This document shows, one piece after another, positions 5,277 to 12,717 of a stretch of DNA of 12,990 bases (its first letter is position 1; every line of letters starts with the position of its first letter). Under the pieces are notes generated by a model. The model was not told where the DNA came from. It saw only the letters and a list, made by a program, of their open reading frames with translations, and did not search any database. Both the position numbers and the translations under genes were made by a program. The DNA is from DASXTW01 sp046726275 (lineage in GTDB: Bacteria; Actinomycetota; UBA4738), in assembly GCA_046726275.1 (NCBI GenBank), contig JBKPAF010000020.1:1-12990 (forward strand). Direction: 5' to 3'.

Positions 5277-6998
5277 TCAGGGCCTTCCCTTCTTCAGGAA
5301 CTTCCGGAGCTTCGCCAGGGGCCACGTGTTGATGACGTCGTCCTTCGTTAGCCACCCTCGCTGGGCAGTCCCTACGCCGTAGCGCATGAACGGCAGGTGC
5401 ACCGTCGAATGCGAGTCGGTGTCGACGGCGAACTTGACCCCCTGGCGTTTGGCCCACATCACGTGCTCATCCCGGAGATCGAGGCGATCGGGATAGGAGT
5501 TGATCTCCAGGGCCGTGCCGGTCCTGGACGCGGCGGCGAAGACCTCATCCAGGTCGAACTCGATGGGCGGCCGCTGGCCGATCTTGCGTCCGGTGGGATG
5601 CCCGATGATGTTCACGAACGGGTTCTCGCAGGCGCGGACGATGCGCCGGGTCATCTCCTCCTTGGGCTGGTTGAACTCGGTGTGCACGGAGGCGACCAGG
5701 ACGTCGAACCCCCCGAGGAACTCCGGCCCCCAGTCGACGTTGCCCTCGGCGTCGATGTTGAGCTCCGATCCGTGTAGAAGGACCAGCTTGCCCTTCTTCT
5801 CCAGCTCCCGAATCCGGGCGCGCTGGAGCAGCATCTTGTCGTCGGTCATCCGCTGCATCCACAGGTTCGGCGCGTGATCGGTCACCGCGTAGTACGCGTA
5901 CTTCCGCTCCCGCGCGGTGGCGATCATCTGCTCGAGCGGGGCCAGGCCATCGGTCAGGTTCGTGTGCGTGTGGAGGTCACCCCGGACGTCCCCGAGCTCG
6001 ACGAGCGTGGGCAGCTCACCGTGCAGGGCGGCCTCGATCTCGCCCCGATCCTCACGGAGGGTCGGGGCGATCCACGGCAGCCCCAGCCGCTCGTAGACCT
6101 CCTCCTCCGTCTCGGCGACGATGAGGTCGCCGCTCTTTGCGTCGAACAGCCCGTATTCGGAGAGCTTCAGGCCTTTGCGGACGGCGATCTCCCGCGTGCG
6201 GATGTTGTGGGCCTTCGACCCCGTGAAGTACTGGAGGGCCGCGCCCCAGCATCCAGGTGGGATCACCCGGAGGTCGACCTGCAAGCCCTTGGTCGTCCGG
6301 ATCGACGTCTTGGTGTCGCCTCGCGCGACCACCCGGTCGACATAGGAGAGATTGGCGAAGGCCTCCATCACTGGATCGGGTTGGTCCGACGCCACAAGGA
6401 TGTCGATGTCGCCGATGGTGTCGGCCATCCGCCGAAGGCTTCCCGCATACGTGCACTTGGCACAGCCCTCGACCAGGGAGAGCTCGGCGATGATCTCTTC
6501 GGCCAGGTCCATGGCCAGCCCGAGGTGCACCCGATCTCCCGACTGCTGCATGAGCTCGATGCCGCGGAGGATGTTCGACTCGGTCTTCTCCCCGAAGCCC
6601 TTCATCCCTTTCAGCCGGCCCTCGTGGATGGCGTCGGCGAGCTCCTCGATCGACGCGATGTGGAAGTCCTTGTAGAGAACCATCGCCTTCTTCGGTCCGA
6701 GCCCGGGGATCGAGATCATCTGGCGGACGCCCGCCGGAACCTGGGCTCGAAGCTCCTCCAGGGCATTGATCAACCCGGTCTGGAAGTACTCATGGATCTT
6801 CTCGGCGATCGACTTGCCCACGTTGGGGATGGCCAGGACGCCCTTGTCGTCGAGCGATGCGATGTCAGCGTGATAGCCACCGATGGACCGGGCTGCCTTC
6901 TCATACGTCCGAACCCTGAACGCATCCCCACCCGAGATCGACAGGAGATCCGCGTACTCCTGGAGCAGCGCTTCGACCGTCTCGTTCGCTCTGGCCAT
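5277..6998 (-). CDS. polX: DNA polymerase X family protein with C-terminal PHP domain (PolX)
   Basis: The 573-residue product matches bacterial PolX (about 570 residues in Bacillus), a gap-filling polymerase for base excision repair. Order: helix-hairpin-helix/8-kDa region (1-80, IPNVGKSIAEKI at 57-68), a second HhH (IPGLGPKKA, 97-105), and the palm with GSLRR (186-190), catalytic GDIDILV (Asp197/Asp199) and LQVDLRVI (Asp242). The C-terminal PHP domain has DLHTHTNLTDG (341-351), TDHA (373-376), GSELNID (410-416), SVHTEF (437-442), GHPTGR (466-471) and DTDSHS (526-531). The PHP metal ligands look complete, consistent with the 3'-5' exonuclease/AP-end processing known for PolX. The start has no Shine-Dalgarno sequence but has TAGAAT 9 nt upstream. 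Mpg lies two genes downstream, so a glycosylase and a gap-filler are linked. Confidence 0.96.
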   Translation of the reverse strand: MARANETVEALLQEYADLLSISGGDAFRVRTYEKAARSIGGYHADIASLDDKGVLAIPNVGKSIAEKIHEYFQTGLINALEELRAQVPAGVRQMISIPGLGPKKAMVLYKDFHIASIEELADAIHEGRLKGMKGFGEKTESNILRGIELMQQSGDRVHLGLAMDLAEEIIAELSLVEGCAKCTYAGSLRRMADTIGDIDILVASDQPDPVMEAFANLSYVDRVVARGDTKTSIRTTKGLQVDLRVIPPGCWGAALQYFTGSKAHNIRTREIAVRKGLKLSEYGLFDAKSGDLIVAETEEEVYERLGLPWIAPTLREDRGEIEAALHGELPTLVELGDVRGDLHTHTNLTDGLAPLEQMIATARERKYAYYAVTDHAPNLWMQRMTDDKMLLQRARIRELEKKGKLVLLHGSELNIDAEGNVDWGPEFLGGFDVLVASVHTEFNQPKEEMTRRIVRACENPFVNIIGHPTGRKIGQRPPIEFDLDEVFAAASRTGTALEINSYPDRLDLRDEHVMWAKRQGVKFAVDTDSHSTVHLPFMRYGVGTAQRGWLTKDDVINTWPLAKLRKFLKKGRP

Positions 6999-7007
6999 CT
7001 GGAGGCG

Positions 7008-7013
7008 ATTCTA
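7008..7013 (-). promoter_or_regulatory. Possible -10 box (TAGAAT) for leaderless polX mRNA
   Basis: TAGAAT matches five of six bases of TATAAT and ends 9 nt before the polX ATG, in the 45-bp gap after the small membrane gene. There is no Shine-Dalgarno sequence and no good -35. This would allow the polX-VOC-mpg repair segment to be transcribed independently of the upstream pheST-argF genes. Confidence 0.45.
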
Positions 7014-7043
7014 GACATCGCCTCATGCCGTCCGATACGACCC

Positions 7044-7259
7044 TTACGGGCCTCTTGGATGCTTGATCCACGCTCCCAGGAAGAGGAGAACCACTCCCGG
7101 TGCCCACCACTGGAGCAACGCCAGGCGTGCTTTGGCCTCGTCGAACGACAGGGCCGTCAGCAAGCCGATGAAAAGCAGTACAAGGCCCGCAGCCATCACG
7201 CTATAGCCAACGACCTGCAACCAGAATTCCTCCCTGGGAGAGTGAGCGACCCCGGCCAT
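7044..7259 (-). CDS. Small two-helix membrane protein of unknown function
   Basis: The 71-residue protein has a polar N-terminus (about 1-12), a hydrophobic segment at about 14-37 (VVGYSVMAAGLVLLFIGLL), a short charged loop with DEAKAR (40-45), and a second segment at about 51-65 (WWAPGVVLLFLGAWI) followed by KHPRGP. A two-span hairpin with both ends on one side is likely. The ATG overlaps the stop of the upstream J-like gene by one base (TGATG), which indicates translational coupling and supports a real gene. An in-frame GTG one codon earlier is possible. I do not recognise the family. Confidence 0.7.
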   Translation of the reverse strand: MAGVAHSPREEFWLQVVGYSVMAAGLVLLFIGLLTALSFDEAKARLALLQWWAPGVVLLFLGAWIKHPRGP

Positions 7260-7828
7260 CACCGCGAAGAGAAGCCCGTGGCGGCTCCGCGCCTGAAACC
7301 GGTTCTGGACCAGGCTCCGGACGGCTGGGAGGAGTCGTCGAATAGGCTTGCCATGCGCAAAGTTGGCCTCCTGGAACCCGACTTGGAGCTGGAGACTACA
7401 AGCGCGGCACAGCGGCCCTCGAACTCGTACATTCCAACCTCAGCGTCGAGCGGCGCCACCGCCCGGAACGTGAACCGGGCCGTGGGGAGACGGCGACAGA
7501 TCGCACACGCTCGGGGTTCGTCTCGCTCGACCCCTCCATGGAGCCGAAGATGCTGCCAATCGATCGCCGCCTTCGGCATCGGGTGCATACAGTACGGACA
7601 CCGCGCACGGTCGCTGGCGTCGTACGAGAGTCGTAGCGTCGGCGAAGAGACGATCTGGTACCCCACGTTGACGCGAGAGACCCATTCGTCCCGGCCACGC
7701 CCCACGCCCATGTGAAGCTCGAGCATGAGTCGATGTCGTGCCTGTTCGAGCTCGTAGGGAGTGAACCACGGCTCGATCTCGAACAATTCATACAGATCGC
7801 CGGGGGTTTGTGTGGGTAGTTCGTACAT
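7259..7828 (-). CDS. Degenerate J-domain-like protein with zinc-ribbon, unknown function
   Basis: In the 189-residue product, residues 10-72 read like a DnaJ domain: DLYELFEIEPWFTPYELEQA, then RHRLMLELH, then VNVGYQIVSSPTLRLSYD, matching J-domain helices I-IV. The HPD triad required to stimulate DnaK is HMG (39-41). CPYC (77-80) and CAIC (108-111) then form a probable four-Cys zinc ribbon. The remaining 75 residues include a Ser/Arg-rich end with no recognised domain. Without HPD it is unlikely to be an ordinary DnaK co-chaperone; a scaffold or protein-binding role is possible. The ATG at 7828 lies 20 nt after the upstream VOC stop, without a clear RBS. Its stop overlaps the start of the membrane protein gene. 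Coding is well supported by motifs; function is not known. Confidence 0.75.
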   Translation of the reverse strand: MYELPTQTPGDLYELFEIEPWFTPYELEQARHRLMLELHMGVGRGRDEWVSRVNVGYQIVSSPTLRLSYDASDRARCPYCMHPMPKAAIDWQHLRLHGGVERDEPRACAICRRLPTARFTFRAVAPLDAEVGMYEFEGRCAALVVSSSKSGSRRPTLRMASLFDDSSQPSGAWSRTGFRRGAATGFSSR

Positions 7829-7848
7829 GCTGGCCGCTGACAAGGGAG

Positions 7849-8208
7849 CTAGTCGTCGGCGATCTGGTAGACGTTGCCATCCGGAGCCCGGAAGTGGGTC
7901 CATGACGAGCTCTTGTACGTCTGAACCTCGGCATCGAGGAACTCGACGCCCGCCCCCTCCATCTCCTTCCTGACGGCGGCGACGTCCTCGACCTTGAACC
8001 CCACGACGGGTCCCATGGTCATGAAGGGATGCTCCTTCTCGCCGGGGCCGAATACCTCGACGTGGGTCCCATCCTCGAGGGCGAGGATGGCGAAGTCCTC
8101 GCCCTTGTGCTGGAGCTCGAGTCCCAGGACCTCCTGGAGGAATCGGACGGTCTCCTCGAACCGCTCGGTCCTCGTCCCCAGCCAGTTCAGTCCCTTCGCC
8201 TTCGGCAC
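7849..8208 (-). CDS. VOC-superfamily (glyoxalase-like) protein
   Basis: The 119-residue protein starts at GTG. It has two VOC halves: LGTRTERFEETVRFLQEVLG with DGTHVEVFGPG (metal-ligand-like Glu), and VVGFKVEDVAAVRKEMEGAG ending SSWTHFRAPDGNVYQIADD. Substrate cannot be inferred; such single-domain VOC proteins include dioxygenases, lyases and resistance proteins. GTG 8208 was chosen because a very strong RBS (AGGGGGGAGG) directly precedes it and the domain begins just after. Upstream in-frame starts would overlap argF. It lies 11 bp after the argF stop and 20 bp before the J-like gene, so it is part of the same transcript. It differs clearly in sequence from the second VOC gene at 4872-5261. 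Confidence 0.85.
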   Translation of the reverse strand: MPKAKGLNWLGTRTERFEETVRFLQEVLGLELQHKGEDFAILALEDGTHVEVFGPGEKEHPFMTMGPVVGFKVEDVAAVRKEMEGAGVEFLDAEVQTYKSSSWTHFRAPDGNVYQIADD

Positions 8209-8219
8209 GTCCTCCCCCC

Positions 8220-9140
8220 TCAGGCGCGTTCCAGCAGCCAGAGCAGGAGCGCCTTCTGCGTGTGCAGGCGGTTCTCGGCCTGATCCCACACCACCGATTG
8301 GGGGCCGTCGATGACCTCGTCAGTGATCTCCTGTCCTCGGTGGGCGGGCAGGCAGTGCAGCACGATGGCGTCACTCGCGGCCATCTGCAACGCGGCCCCG
8401 TCGATCCGGTAGCTCTGGAAGATGAGAGTCCGCTCCGCCGCTTCCTCCTCCTGCCCCATCGATGCCCACACGTCCGTATACAGGACGTCCGCTCCCGCGC
8501 AGGCTTCAGCATGATCGTTCGTGACTTCGGCTCCGCCGCCGGTCTCCTCCCCGATCTCCTGGGCCCGCTGGACCACCTGTGGGATCGGCTCGAATCCCGG
8601 TGGCGTAGCCACCCGGACATGCATCCCGGACTTGGCTCCCCCGATCAAAAGCGAGTGGGCGACGTTGTTGCCGTCTCCAACGTAGGCAAGCGTGAGGCCG
8701 GCCAGTCTCCCCTTCTGCTCGTACACGGTCAGGAGATCGGCCAGGCATTGGCAGGGATGCTCGAAGTCCGAAAGAGCGTTCACGATGGGAACGGTCGCCG
8801 TTCGGGCCAGGCTCTCCAGGCGTTCCTGTCCGAAGGTCCGCAGGACGATGGCGTCGACGTACCGGGACATGACGCGCCCGGTGTCCTCGATGGTCTCTCC
8901 TCGCCCGAGCTGGAGCTCGCCCGACGACAGGGCCACAGGATGGGCGCCGAGCTGGGCGATCCCCACCTCGAAGGAGACGCGGGTGCGGGTGGAAGGCTTC
9001 TCGAAGATCATGGCGACGGACATCCCGGAGAGCCGCCCCGCGTAGTCCGAGGGGGCCGCCTTCACCTTCGCCGAGAGGTCGAGCAGCTCGCCCAACTCCC
9101 CGAAGGAGAGATCATCGATCGACAGAAAGTTCCGTGCCAT
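8220..9140 (-). CDS. argF: Ornithine carbamoyltransferase
   Basis: The 306-residue product, the usual OTC length, condenses ornithine and carbamoyl phosphate to citrulline in arginine synthesis. Carbamoyl-phosphate motif FEKPSTRTR (46-54), RTFGQ (101-105), FEHPCQCLADL (126-136), DVWASMGQE (223-231) and the OTC signature HCLPAHRG (262-269) are all present, which separates it from aspartate carbamoyltransferase. No other arginine gene is in the window, whereas in M. tuberculosis argF lies inside argCJBDFRGH shortly after pheST. The ATG lacks a Shine-Dalgarno sequence, and TACCAT lies 9 nt upstream. No evident ARG-box operator was found in the 55-bp gap after pheT. Start choice fits the family N-terminus. 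Confidence 0.96.
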   Translation of the reverse strand: MARNFLSIDDLSFGELGELLDLSAKVKAAPSDYAGRLSGMSVAMIFEKPSTRTRVSFEVGIAQLGAHPVALSSGELQLGRGETIEDTGRVMSRYVDAIVLRTFGQERLESLARTATVPIVNALSDFEHPCQCLADLLTVYEQKGRLAGLTLAYVGDGNNVAHSLLIGGAKSGMHVRVATPPGFEPIPQVVQRAQEIGEETGGGAEVTNDHAEACAGADVLYTDVWASMGQEEEAAERTLIFQSYRIDGAALQMAASDAIVLHCLPAHRGQEITDEVIDGPQSVVWDQAENRLHTQKALLLWLLERA

Positions 9141-9149
9141 GTGCGGCAG

Positions 9150-9155
9150 ATGGTA
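9150..9155 (-). promoter_or_regulatory. Possible -10 box (TACCAT) for leaderless argF mRNA
   Basis: TACCAT, the same hexamer as in the predicted rRNA promoter, ends 9 nt before the argF ATG in the 55-bp gap after pheT. No Shine-Dalgarno sequence is visible, and the hexamer 17 bp upstream (TATCGC) is not a good -35. It suggests argF can be transcribed separately from pheST. Confidence 0.35.
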
Positions 9156-9195
9156 GTCGCCGACGCGTGGACGCGATAGTGCAGGTAATCCCGGC

Positions 9196-11574
9196 TCAGC
9201 CGGACCGGAACTCAGCCCCGAAGTCGCGTTCGAGGCGAGCCACGATCTCGGCCACCGCTCGCTCCGCCTCATCGTCGGTGAGTGTGCGGTCGGATGCGCG
9301 GAAGTCCACCGAGAAGGCCAGGTTCTTCTTCCCTTCGGGAATCGGGTCGCCGGCGAACACGTCGAAGAGCTGGACGGAATCGACGAGCTCTCCTCCTGCC
9401 TCCCGTAGCGTCTCGGCAACCCGCCCCGCGGAAACGTCGCGCTCCACCACGAACGCGAGGTCGCGGTGGACTGGAGGGAACCGGGGGATCTCGCGCACGG
9501 CGAAGGTGAGCGGGGAGGCATCCGAAACTCCCGCAAGGTCCAGTTCGGCGACCGACGTCCTCGCCGGCAGGTCCAGGTCCTCGACGACGCGAGGATGGAG
9601 CTCTCCCATGACGCCGGCCGGCTCACCTCCGATCAGCACGACCGCTGCCCGACCCGGGTGGAGCGGTTCGGGCGGAGCCTCCCCGAGCGACCAGTCCGTA
9701 ATGGCGAAGGCGGAGAGCAACGCCTCCACGGCTCCCTTCGCATCGAAGACGTCCATCCGGTGCGACTCGCCCGGGTGCCCTCTGGACGTGATACCGGCCA
9801 GGATCAAGCCGACCCGCTCCCGTTCCCCGAGCGGCTCTCCCGGACCGAACACCCGCCCCACCTCGAACAGGGCTGCCCCGGACACCCGTCGCGACGCATT
9901 GTGCAGAACGGATCGCATCAGTCCGGGGAGGAGACTCGTCCTCAGGAACTCCTGGTCGGACGTCAGTGGGTTGGCCACCCTGATTGCCTGAGCCGCGTCA
10001 TAGCCCATCATTTCGAGATCAGCCGCCGAGGCGAACGAGTAGTTCCACGCCTCACGGAGCCCGGCCCGCACCATCGCTTCGCGGACCTTCCGGCGAAGCG
10101 CGTAGCTCTCAGGCAGGCCACCCGCCTGGCGCACGGCGGGCATGGTCTCGGGGACCCGCCCGTACCCCTGGATCCTGGCCACCTCTTCGATCAGGTCCTC
10201 TTCGAAGTGCAGGTCCCACCGATAGCTCGGCACCTCGACCTCGACCGAATCGTCCCTGGCAGCCACCTCCATGCCGAGTCGCGCGAAAGCGTCCACGGCC
10301 TCCTCGTTGGAGACGTCGTACCCGAGAACCCGCGAGGCCCTAGAGGGACGCATGGCTACTCGGCGGCGTTCCGGGGCCCCTCCGACGTCGATCGAACCGG
10401 CCAGCGCCCTCCCCCCCGACCATTCCACGATCAGCCTGGCCGCGCGATCTGCGGCACGATCGACGGCCTCGGGGTCCGTCCCCCGCTCGAACCGGACGGA
10501 TGCCTCCGTCCGGAGACCCAGCCTGCGAGCCGTCCGCAGCACGCCCTGCGGCTGGAAGTGGGCACTTTCGAGCAACACGTCCGAGGTGCTGGTCGAGACC
10601 TCGGCCGCTGCCGAGCCGAAGATCCCGGCGACGGCGATCCCCTTGGACCTGTCGGCGATCAGGAGATCTTCTTGGGTGAGCACGCGCTCGACGTCGTCCA
10701 GTGTGACCAGCCGCTCGCCGTCGGCCCCGAGCCGGATGACGACCGCCGCGCCGTCGAGCAGCGCGAGGTCGAACGGGTGCATGGGCTGACCCATCTCGAG
10801 CATCACGTAGTTGGTGGCGTCGACGACGTTCGACAGCGGCCGCATCCCCATGGCGGTCAGTCGGGCCTGCACCCCGATGGGTGAAGCGCCAACTGTCACG
10901 TCGCGGACGACCTTGGCCAGATAGCGCGGGCACCGCTCGAGATCGAGCACGTCGACCGTGGCCGCATCGGCCGCCTTCTCGTCGGCCTCGACCAACGTTG
11001 TGTCGGGCGGCACGAAAGGAACGCCCGTGACGACGGACGCTTCGCGGGCCACTCCGGCCACGGAGAGCAGGTCGGGCCTGTTCGACTTGACCTCCACGTC
11101 GAGGACGGCGTCGTCGAGCCCGAAAGCCTCTTTGAAGTCGGCGCCCACCGGCGTGTCCGGAGGGAGAACGAGGATCCCTGAGTGGTCCGCGGAGATGCCA
11201 AGCTCCCGGGGCGAGCAGATCATCCCTTCGGACAGCACACCCCTGATCTTTCGGGCCGACAGCTGCTCGGGCAGGGCGGGGACCGTTGCTCCGGGCCCCG
11301 CCAGCGGGACCAGATTCCCGGCCTTCATGTTCCGAACCCCGACGACGAGCTCGCGCTCGCCTGCACCGAAGCTCACCCGGGCCAGGCAGAGCTTGTCCGA
11401 GTCGGGGTGGTCTCGAACCTCCAGGACCCGAGCCACGACCACGCCGGCCATTCGCTCCCATGGGCGGCTGACGGATTCGACCTTGACCCCCTGCTCCGTC
11501 AGTCGATCCGCGAGCTCCTCGGCCGAGTGATCGGTCGGGCAGAGCTCTCGGAGCCAGTTGAGAAGGACCTTCAT
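9196..11574 (-). CDS. pheT: Phenylalanyl-tRNA synthetase beta subunit
   Basis: The 792-residue product is of normal bacterial PheT length and forms the alpha2-beta2 PheRS with PheS. Domains in order: N-terminal MKVLLNWLREL; EMAP-II-like tRNA-binding domain (about 40-150, DHPDSDKLCLARV and SEGMICSPRELGI); VKSNRPDLLSVAGVAREAS (162-180); B3/B4 editing domain (about 205-390, with MRPLSNVVDATNYVMLEMGQ and LRTEASVRFERGTDPE); B5 domain (about 400-470); catalytic-like core (WNYSFAS, NPLTSDQEFLRTSLLPGL); and a C-terminal FDX-ACB anticodon-binding domain (about 698-792, FPPVHRDLAFVVERDV). It begins 4 nt after the pheS stop, so the pair is translationally linked. No frameshift or missing domain was noticed. 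Confidence 0.97.
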   Translation of the reverse strand: MKVLLNWLRELCPTDHSAEELADRLTEQGVKVESVSRPWERMAGVVVARVLEVRDHPDSDKLCLARVSFGAGERELVVGVRNMKAGNLVPLAGPGATVPALPEQLSARKIRGVLSEGMICSPRELGISADHSGILVLPPDTPVGADFKEAFGLDDAVLDVEVKSNRPDLLSVAGVAREASVVTGVPFVPPDTTLVEADEKAADAATVDVLDLERCPRYLAKVVRDVTVGASPIGVQARLTAMGMRPLSNVVDATNYVMLEMGQPMHPFDLALLDGAAVVIRLGADGERLVTLDDVERVLTQEDLLIADRSKGIAVAGIFGSAAAEVSTSTSDVLLESAHFQPQGVLRTARRLGLRTEASVRFERGTDPEAVDRAADRAARLIVEWSGGRALAGSIDVGGAPERRRVAMRPSRASRVLGYDVSNEEAVDAFARLGMEVAARDDSVEVEVPSYRWDLHFEEDLIEEVARIQGYGRVPETMPAVRQAGGLPESYALRRKVREAMVRAGLREAWNYSFASAADLEMMGYDAAQAIRVANPLTSDQEFLRTSLLPGLMRSVLHNASRRVSGAALFEVGRVFGPGEPLGERERVGLILAGITSRGHPGESHRMDVFDAKGAVEALLSAFAITDWSLGEAPPEPLHPGRAAVVLIGGEPAGVMGELHPRVVEDLDLPARTSVAELDLAGVSDASPLTFAVREIPRFPPVHRDLAFVVERDVSAGRVAETLREAGGELVDSVQLFDVFAGDPIPEGKKNLAFSVDFRASDRTLTDDEAERAVAEIVARLERDFGAEFRSG

Positions 11575-11578
11575 CGGC

Positions 11579-12646
11579 TCACCCGACGGCTTCGAACTGA
11601 GACAGGAAACGGACGTCGTTGTCGAAGAACAGGCGGATGTCGTCTACGCCGAACGTGACCATTGCCACCCGCTCGATCCCCATGCCGAAGGCGAATCCCG
11701 TGTAGCGCTCGGGGTCATACCCCACGTTGCGCAAGACGTTGGGATGCACCATGCCGGCCCCGAGCAGTTCGATCCAGCCTTCGAACTTGCACGTCCGGCA
11801 GCCCACGCCGCGGCATAGGAAGCAGGAGACGGCGAGCTCCACGCCCGGTTCCACGAACGGGAAGAAGTCGGGGATGAATCGGATCCGCGTGTCCTCACCG
11901 AACATCGCACGGGCGAAGGAAGCGAGCGTGCCCCGAAGGTCGGCCATGGTGATGCCTTCGTCGACGGCCAGCCCCTCAACTTGGTGGAACACCGGGGTGT
12001 GGGTCGGGTCGGGCGTGTCCTGCCGGAACACCCGGCCGGGCGCGATCACGTAGACCGGAGGTTCCTGCCGTTCCATGGTTCGGATCTGCATTGCCGACGT
12101 CTCGGTGCGAAGGAGCAAGTCGGGATGTCCCGGGACGTCCAGGTACAAGGTGTCCTTTTCCGTGCGGGCCGGATGGTCGGGAGGGATGTTGAGAGCCTGG
12201 AAGTTGTACCAGTCGGTCTCGACTTCCGGACCTTCCACGACGCGGTACCCCATATGCGTGAACACGTCGACGATCCGAGCCTCGACAAGGGCGAGCGGAT
12301 GCATCGACCCCGGACGGGGTCGTCGCCCCGGCAGCGAGAGGTCGACCCGGTCCGCCATCAGGAGCTCGGCTTCGCGCTCTCGATCGAGCTCGGCCCGTCG
12401 GACCGCGATGGCATTCCTGAGGGCTTCGCGGACTTCATTCGTTCGTTGACCAACCCGGCGGCGATCGTCCTCGGACAGACCGCCGAGGGTTCGCTGGACG
12501 GCCGAGAATGATGATTTCCGGCCGAGCACCGCGGTTTCGGCTTCCTCCAGTTCCTTCAGGCTGATTGCCGCAGCGAACAGCCCCAACCCCCGCTCCAGCT
12601 CACGCTCGAGCGTCCGGAGGGCTTCTTCCGCGTTCGGCTCGGCCAT
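11579..12646 (-). CDS. pheS: Phenylalanyl-tRNA synthetase alpha subunit
   Basis: The 355-residue catalytic subunit of PheRS attaches phenylalanine to tRNA-Phe. An N-terminal coiled-coil (about 5-100) is followed by the class II core: MHPLALVEARIVDVF (115-129), EGPEVETDWYNFQALN (138-153), TSAMQIRTME (183-192), motif 2 GRVFRQDTPDPTHTPVFHQVEGL (204-226), and motif 3 GFAFGMGIERVAM (317-329) with FFDNDVRFLSQF. A Cys4 site (C275, C278, C283, C286) next to GWIELLGAGMVHPNVL suggests bound zinc, as in many PheS proteins. The ATG has no Shine-Dalgarno sequence, and TAGACT lies 11 nt upstream. No T-box, Phe-rich leader peptide or attenuator is visible in the 71-bp gap after the sensor kinase. Confidence 0.97.
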   Translation of the reverse strand: MAEPNAEEALRTLERELERGLGLFAAAISLKELEEAETAVLGRKSSFSAVQRTLGGLSEDDRRRVGQRTNEVREALRNAIAVRRAELDREREAELLMADRVDLSLPGRRPRPGSMHPLALVEARIVDVFTHMGYRVVEGPEVETDWYNFQALNIPPDHPARTEKDTLYLDVPGHPDLLLRTETSAMQIRTMERQEPPVYVIAPGRVFRQDTPDPTHTPVFHQVEGLAVDEGITMADLRGTLASFARAMFGEDTRIRFIPDFFPFVEPGVELAVSCFLCRGVGCRTCKFEGWIELLGAGMVHPNVLRNVGYDPERYTGFAFGMGIERVAMVTFGVDDIRLFFDNDVRFLSQFEAVG

Positions 12647-12657
12647 GGTGGCTGGCT

Positions 12658-12663
12658 AGTCTA
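12658..12663 (-). promoter_or_regulatory. Possible -10 box (TAGACT) for pheST
   Basis: TAGACT (TAnnnT) ends 11 nt before the pheS ATG, giving a predicted 5' leader of only a few bases. There is no SD and no clear -35 hexamer. It is the only promoter-like element seen in the gap between the kinase gene and pheS. Confidence 0.35.
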
Positions 12664-12684
12664 GTGGGCCCCTCACGAGGTTCT

Positions 12685-12709
12685 GAGGCGACGGGTGCGC
12701 TCGCGCCTC
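12685..12709 (-). terminator. Weak hairpin after the sensor kinase gene
   Basis: GAGGCG and CGCCTC form a 6-bp stem 8 bp after the kinase stop codon. The loop is 13 nt and there is no T-tract, so intrinsic termination is doubtful. It is listed because it is the only inverted repeat in the gap that could separate the kinase from pheST transcription. Confidence 0.2.
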
Positions 12710-12717
12710 GACTCCGG

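Noticed and set aside
5874..7715. 613-codon open frame on the plus strand
   Set aside because: Antisense to polX, the membrane protein gene and the J-like gene, all of which have clear motifs or coupling; the product has no recognised domain.
8220..9626. Longer argF starting upstream near 9626
   Set aside because: The extra 162 codons lie in another frame of pheT and have no OTC similarity; MARNFLSIDD is the usual OTC N-terminus.
9466..10884. 472-codon open frame on the plus strand
   Set aside because: Antisense shadow of pheT, with composition typical of reverse-strand high-GC reading.
12647..12717. T-box or phenylalanine attenuator before pheS
   Set aside because: The gap is only 71 bp, with no T-box motif, Phe-rich leader peptide or terminator with T-tract.
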